From RGIG4103 sp045644605 (lineage in GTDB: Bacteria; Bacillota; Clostridia; RUG12999), in NCBI GenBank assembly GCA_045644605.1, contig JAZRHB010000005.1, positions 1 to 7,177 of the forward strand: a stretch of 7,177 bases of DNA. Reading direction: 5' to 3'. Positions 5,679 to 7,177 of the stretch are shown one piece after another (position 1 is the stretch's first letter; every line of letters starts with the position of its first letter). The translations under genes were made by a program, and so were the position numbers. A model generated the notes under the pieces. That model worked only from the letters and a program-made list of their open reading frames with translations, did not search any database and was not told where the DNA came from.

Positions 5679-5696
5679 TATGAATATTTATGCATT
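5679..5696. promoter_or_regulatory. ARG-box-like operator, site 2
   Basis: TATGAATATTTATGCATT fits TNTGNATWWWWATNCANA at every position but the last. Its centre is 30 bp from site 1, about three helical turns, so both would face the same side of the DNA. It is just upstream of the ruvC ribosome site. ArgR-type repressors often bind two such boxes near arg genes, and argG is the adjacent gene. Confidence 0.45.
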
Positions 5697-5710
5697 TCGG
5701 AGGAAAGGTT

Positions 5711-6199
5711 ATGAAAATTCTTGGAATTGACCCGGGATATGCCATTGTTGGATACGGTGTTATTGAGCAGATAGGCAGCCGGTTTCGTGTTATAGATTAC
5801 GGCAGTATACAGACAAAAGCGGGTCTTCCGGCGGTTGAAAGACTGCAGATTATATACAGCGAGCTTCGCAACATCATATACACACACAAACCCGAATGTA
5901 TGGCAATAGAGGAGTTGTTTTTCAACAGCAACACCAAAACCGCCATTATGGTTGCTCAGGCAAGAGGTGTGCTTATGCTGGGTGCGGCAAATGAAGGCCT
6001 TGAAATTTACGAATATACGCCACTTCAGGTAAAACAGGCAGTTACGGGATACGGCAGGGCGGATAAGCAGCAGGTACAGCAGATGACAAAAGCCTTGCTT
6101 GGACTTGATAAAGTGCCAAAACCCGATGATACTGCCGATGCGCTTGCCATTGCAATTTGCCATGCGCATACCGGCGGCAAAAACGCTTACTGGCTGTAA
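5711..6199 (+). CDS. ruvC: Crossover junction endodeoxyribonuclease RuvC
   Basis: RuvC is the dimeric, Mg-dependent nuclease that resolves Holliday junctions after RuvAB branch migration. The 162-residue protein is of normal length. It has all four catalytic acids in place: D7 in GIDPGYAIVGYG (5-16), E67 in AIEELFF (65-71), and D140 and D143 in PDDTADALAIAICH (138-151). The RNase-H-like fold pattern is complete. ATG 5711 is chosen because CGGAGGAAAGG ends a few bases upstream; an in-frame ATG at 5690 would precede that ribosome site and lacks its own. ruvC is usually followed by ruvA and ruvB, but here a cell-wall hydrolase gene comes next after 55 bases. The gene is transcribed away from argG and shares its control region. 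Confidence 0.97.
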   Translation: MKILGIDPGYAIVGYGVIEQIGSRFRVIDYGSIQTKAGLPAVERLQIIYSELRNIIYTHKPECMAIEELFFNSNTKTAIMVAQARGVLMLGAANEGLEIYEYTPLQVKQAVTGYGRADKQQVQQMTKALLGLDKVPKPDDTADALAIAICHAHTGGKNAYWL

Positions 6200-6254
6200 C
6201 CGAAAAATTAAGATGCGCATATAATATTACTGAAACTATTTTATATGGAGGATG

Positions 6255-7177
6255 ATGGTTTTGGTAATACATATTGTAAAAGATGGCGACACTCCGTATT
6301 CTATAGCACAGGAATACGGGGTTTCTTTATCGGGACTTATAGCCGATAACGGACTTGCGGCATATGCCTATCTGCCGGTAGGGCTTGCGGTTGTGGTGGC
6401 AACAGATACAATTAGGTACACCGTAAAACAGGGCGATTCCCTGTATACAATCGCACGCGAATACGGCACTACGGTAAGGCGGATTCTGGAAGCAAATCCA
6501 AGACTTAATGAGAATGCACAGCTTGCAATCGGTCAGCAGATTACGGTGCCGCTGGGCAGAGAAATCCGCGGCAGCCTTGACATAAACGGATTTGCATATC
6601 CGTCTATTGCCGATCAGGTAGCGCAGGCTACTTTGCCGTTTCTGACATATTTAAGTGTGTTCAGCTATTCGGTAAACGAAGACGGCACGCTTGTTGATAT
6701 TAATGACGATGAGATTTTAAGTCGCGTTGAGGGAACGGACGTTACGCCGATGATGGTTGTTACAAATATTGAACCCGGCGGTGGATTTTCAAGTGACAGG
6801 CTTCAGAATCTTTTTGCAAACAGCTTGGCAGTTTCGGACCTTATTGAAAACATTATAAACACAATGGAAGACAAGGGATTTACTGCACTTAACGTGGATT
6901 TTGAATATGTCTATCCCGAAAACCGCGAGGATTACAACAACTTCCTCAGGTCTGTCAAAGAGCGGTTCCAGCCGCTTGGATATATCCTTACAAGCTCGCT
7001 TGCGCCGAAGGTTTCCGCTGATCAGCAGGGGCTTTTGTACGAGGCGCACGATTACGCAGCACACGGCGAAATATGCGATTATGTAATTATTATGACGTAT
7101 GAATGGGGATTTGCCTATGGACCACCGCTGCCCGTTGCGCCGATTTTAAATGTTGAGCAGGTTATAAAATATGCGGT
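6255..7177 (+). CDS. LysM-LysM-GH18 spore cortex/peptidoglycan hydrolase (SleL/YaaH-like), 3' end cut by window
   Basis: The reading frame is open to the window edge (307 full codons). Two LysM peptidoglycan-binding repeats come first: about residues 4-48 (HIVKDGDTPYSIAQEYGV) and 53-99 (YTVKQGDSLYTIAREYGT). A glycoside hydrolase family 18 domain runs from about 105. Its active-site strand is ALNVDFEYVYPENR (211-224), with E217 as the predicted general acid and D215 before it; MTYEWG (280-285) is also typical. This is the SleL/YaaH arrangement: N-acetylglucosaminidases that degrade spore cortex muropeptides in germination. There is no signal peptide, as expected for SleL-type proteins packed into the spore coat. 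Start choice: GGAGG (6247-6251) is 3 bases from ATG 6255 and 9 from TTG 6261. The TTG would give MVIHIVKDGD, a family-like N-terminus. Either start leaves the domains intact. Confidence 0.88.
   Translation, partial: MVLVIHIVKDGDTPYSIAQEYGVSLSGLIADNGLAAYAYLPVGLAVVVATDTIRYTVKQGDSLYTIAREYGTTVRRILEANPRLNENAQLAIGQQITVPLGREIRGSLDINGFAYPSIADQVAQATLPFLTYLSVFSYSVNEDGTLVDINDDEILSRVEGTDVTPMMVVTNIEPGGGFSSDRLQNLFANSLAVSDLIENIINTMEDKGFTALNVDFEYVYPENREDYNNFLRSVKERFQPLGYILTSSLAPKVSADQQGLLYEAHDYAAHGEICDYVIIMTYEWGFAYGPPLPVAPILNVEQVIKYA

Noticed and set aside
5678..6220. 180-codon minus-strand frame opposite ruvC
   Set aside because: It lies wholly antisense to a clear ruvC with all catalytic residues, and its own protein is Cys/Phe-rich with no family features.
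1..7177. CRISPR array, insertion sequence, prophage or defence genes
   Set aside because: No regularly spaced direct repeats, transposase, integrase or phage-type gene is visible on either strand.

Overview
The window looks like a piece of chromosome from a spore-forming Firmicute of the class Clostridia. Coding DNA has moderate GC, intergenic DNA is very AT-rich, Shine-Dalgarno sites are strong GGAGG/AGGTG, promoters are sigma-A-like, and there is a SleL/YaaH-type LysM-GH18 spore-cortex hydrolase. The Rieske-tailed oxidoreductase also resembles the Bacillus YhfW family. No phage, IS, CRISPR or integrase gene is visible. This is mostly housekeeping DNA; the less ordinary material lies in the intergenic regions.

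Layout. (1) 1-863, minus strand: a small two-helix membrane protein with a Pro/Thr stalk and acidic tail (863-531) overlaps the start of a YraN/UPF0102 protein (541-185). Next come a 58-bp cloverleaf-like palindrome (103-160) and the first codons of a cob(I)alamin adenosyltransferase (67-1, cut by the window edge). (2) 864-977: divergent promoter region. (3) 978-2417, plus strand: a YhfW-like FAD oxidoreductase with a C-terminal Rieske domain. (4) 2418-2679: a gene-free 262-bp stretch between convergent genes. It holds an unidentified structured element, a 22-bp imperfect inverted repeat, and the terminator of the next minus-strand gene. (5) 2680-5574, minus strand: argG, then a tightly coupled sugar-phosphate-type nucleotidyltransferase, then a terminator, then a DMT/EamA transporter. 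(6) 5575-5710: divergent argG/ruvC control region with overlapping -35 hexamers and two ARG-box-like palindromes. (7) 5711-7177, plus strand: ruvC, then a LysM-LysM-GH18 protein cut by the right edge.

How the genes relate: argG (arginine biosynthesis) is the best candidate for control by an ArgR-type repressor through the palindromes at 5649-5696. The nucleotidyltransferase behind it is probably co-transcribed, although no pathway link is obvious. RuvC stands apart from ruvAB. YraN, RuvC, the adenosyltransferase and ArgG are ordinary core genes. I did not find a convincing new protein system. The best candidates for undescribed biology are the two structured intergenic elements, the second of which can form two mutually exclusive long-range stems.
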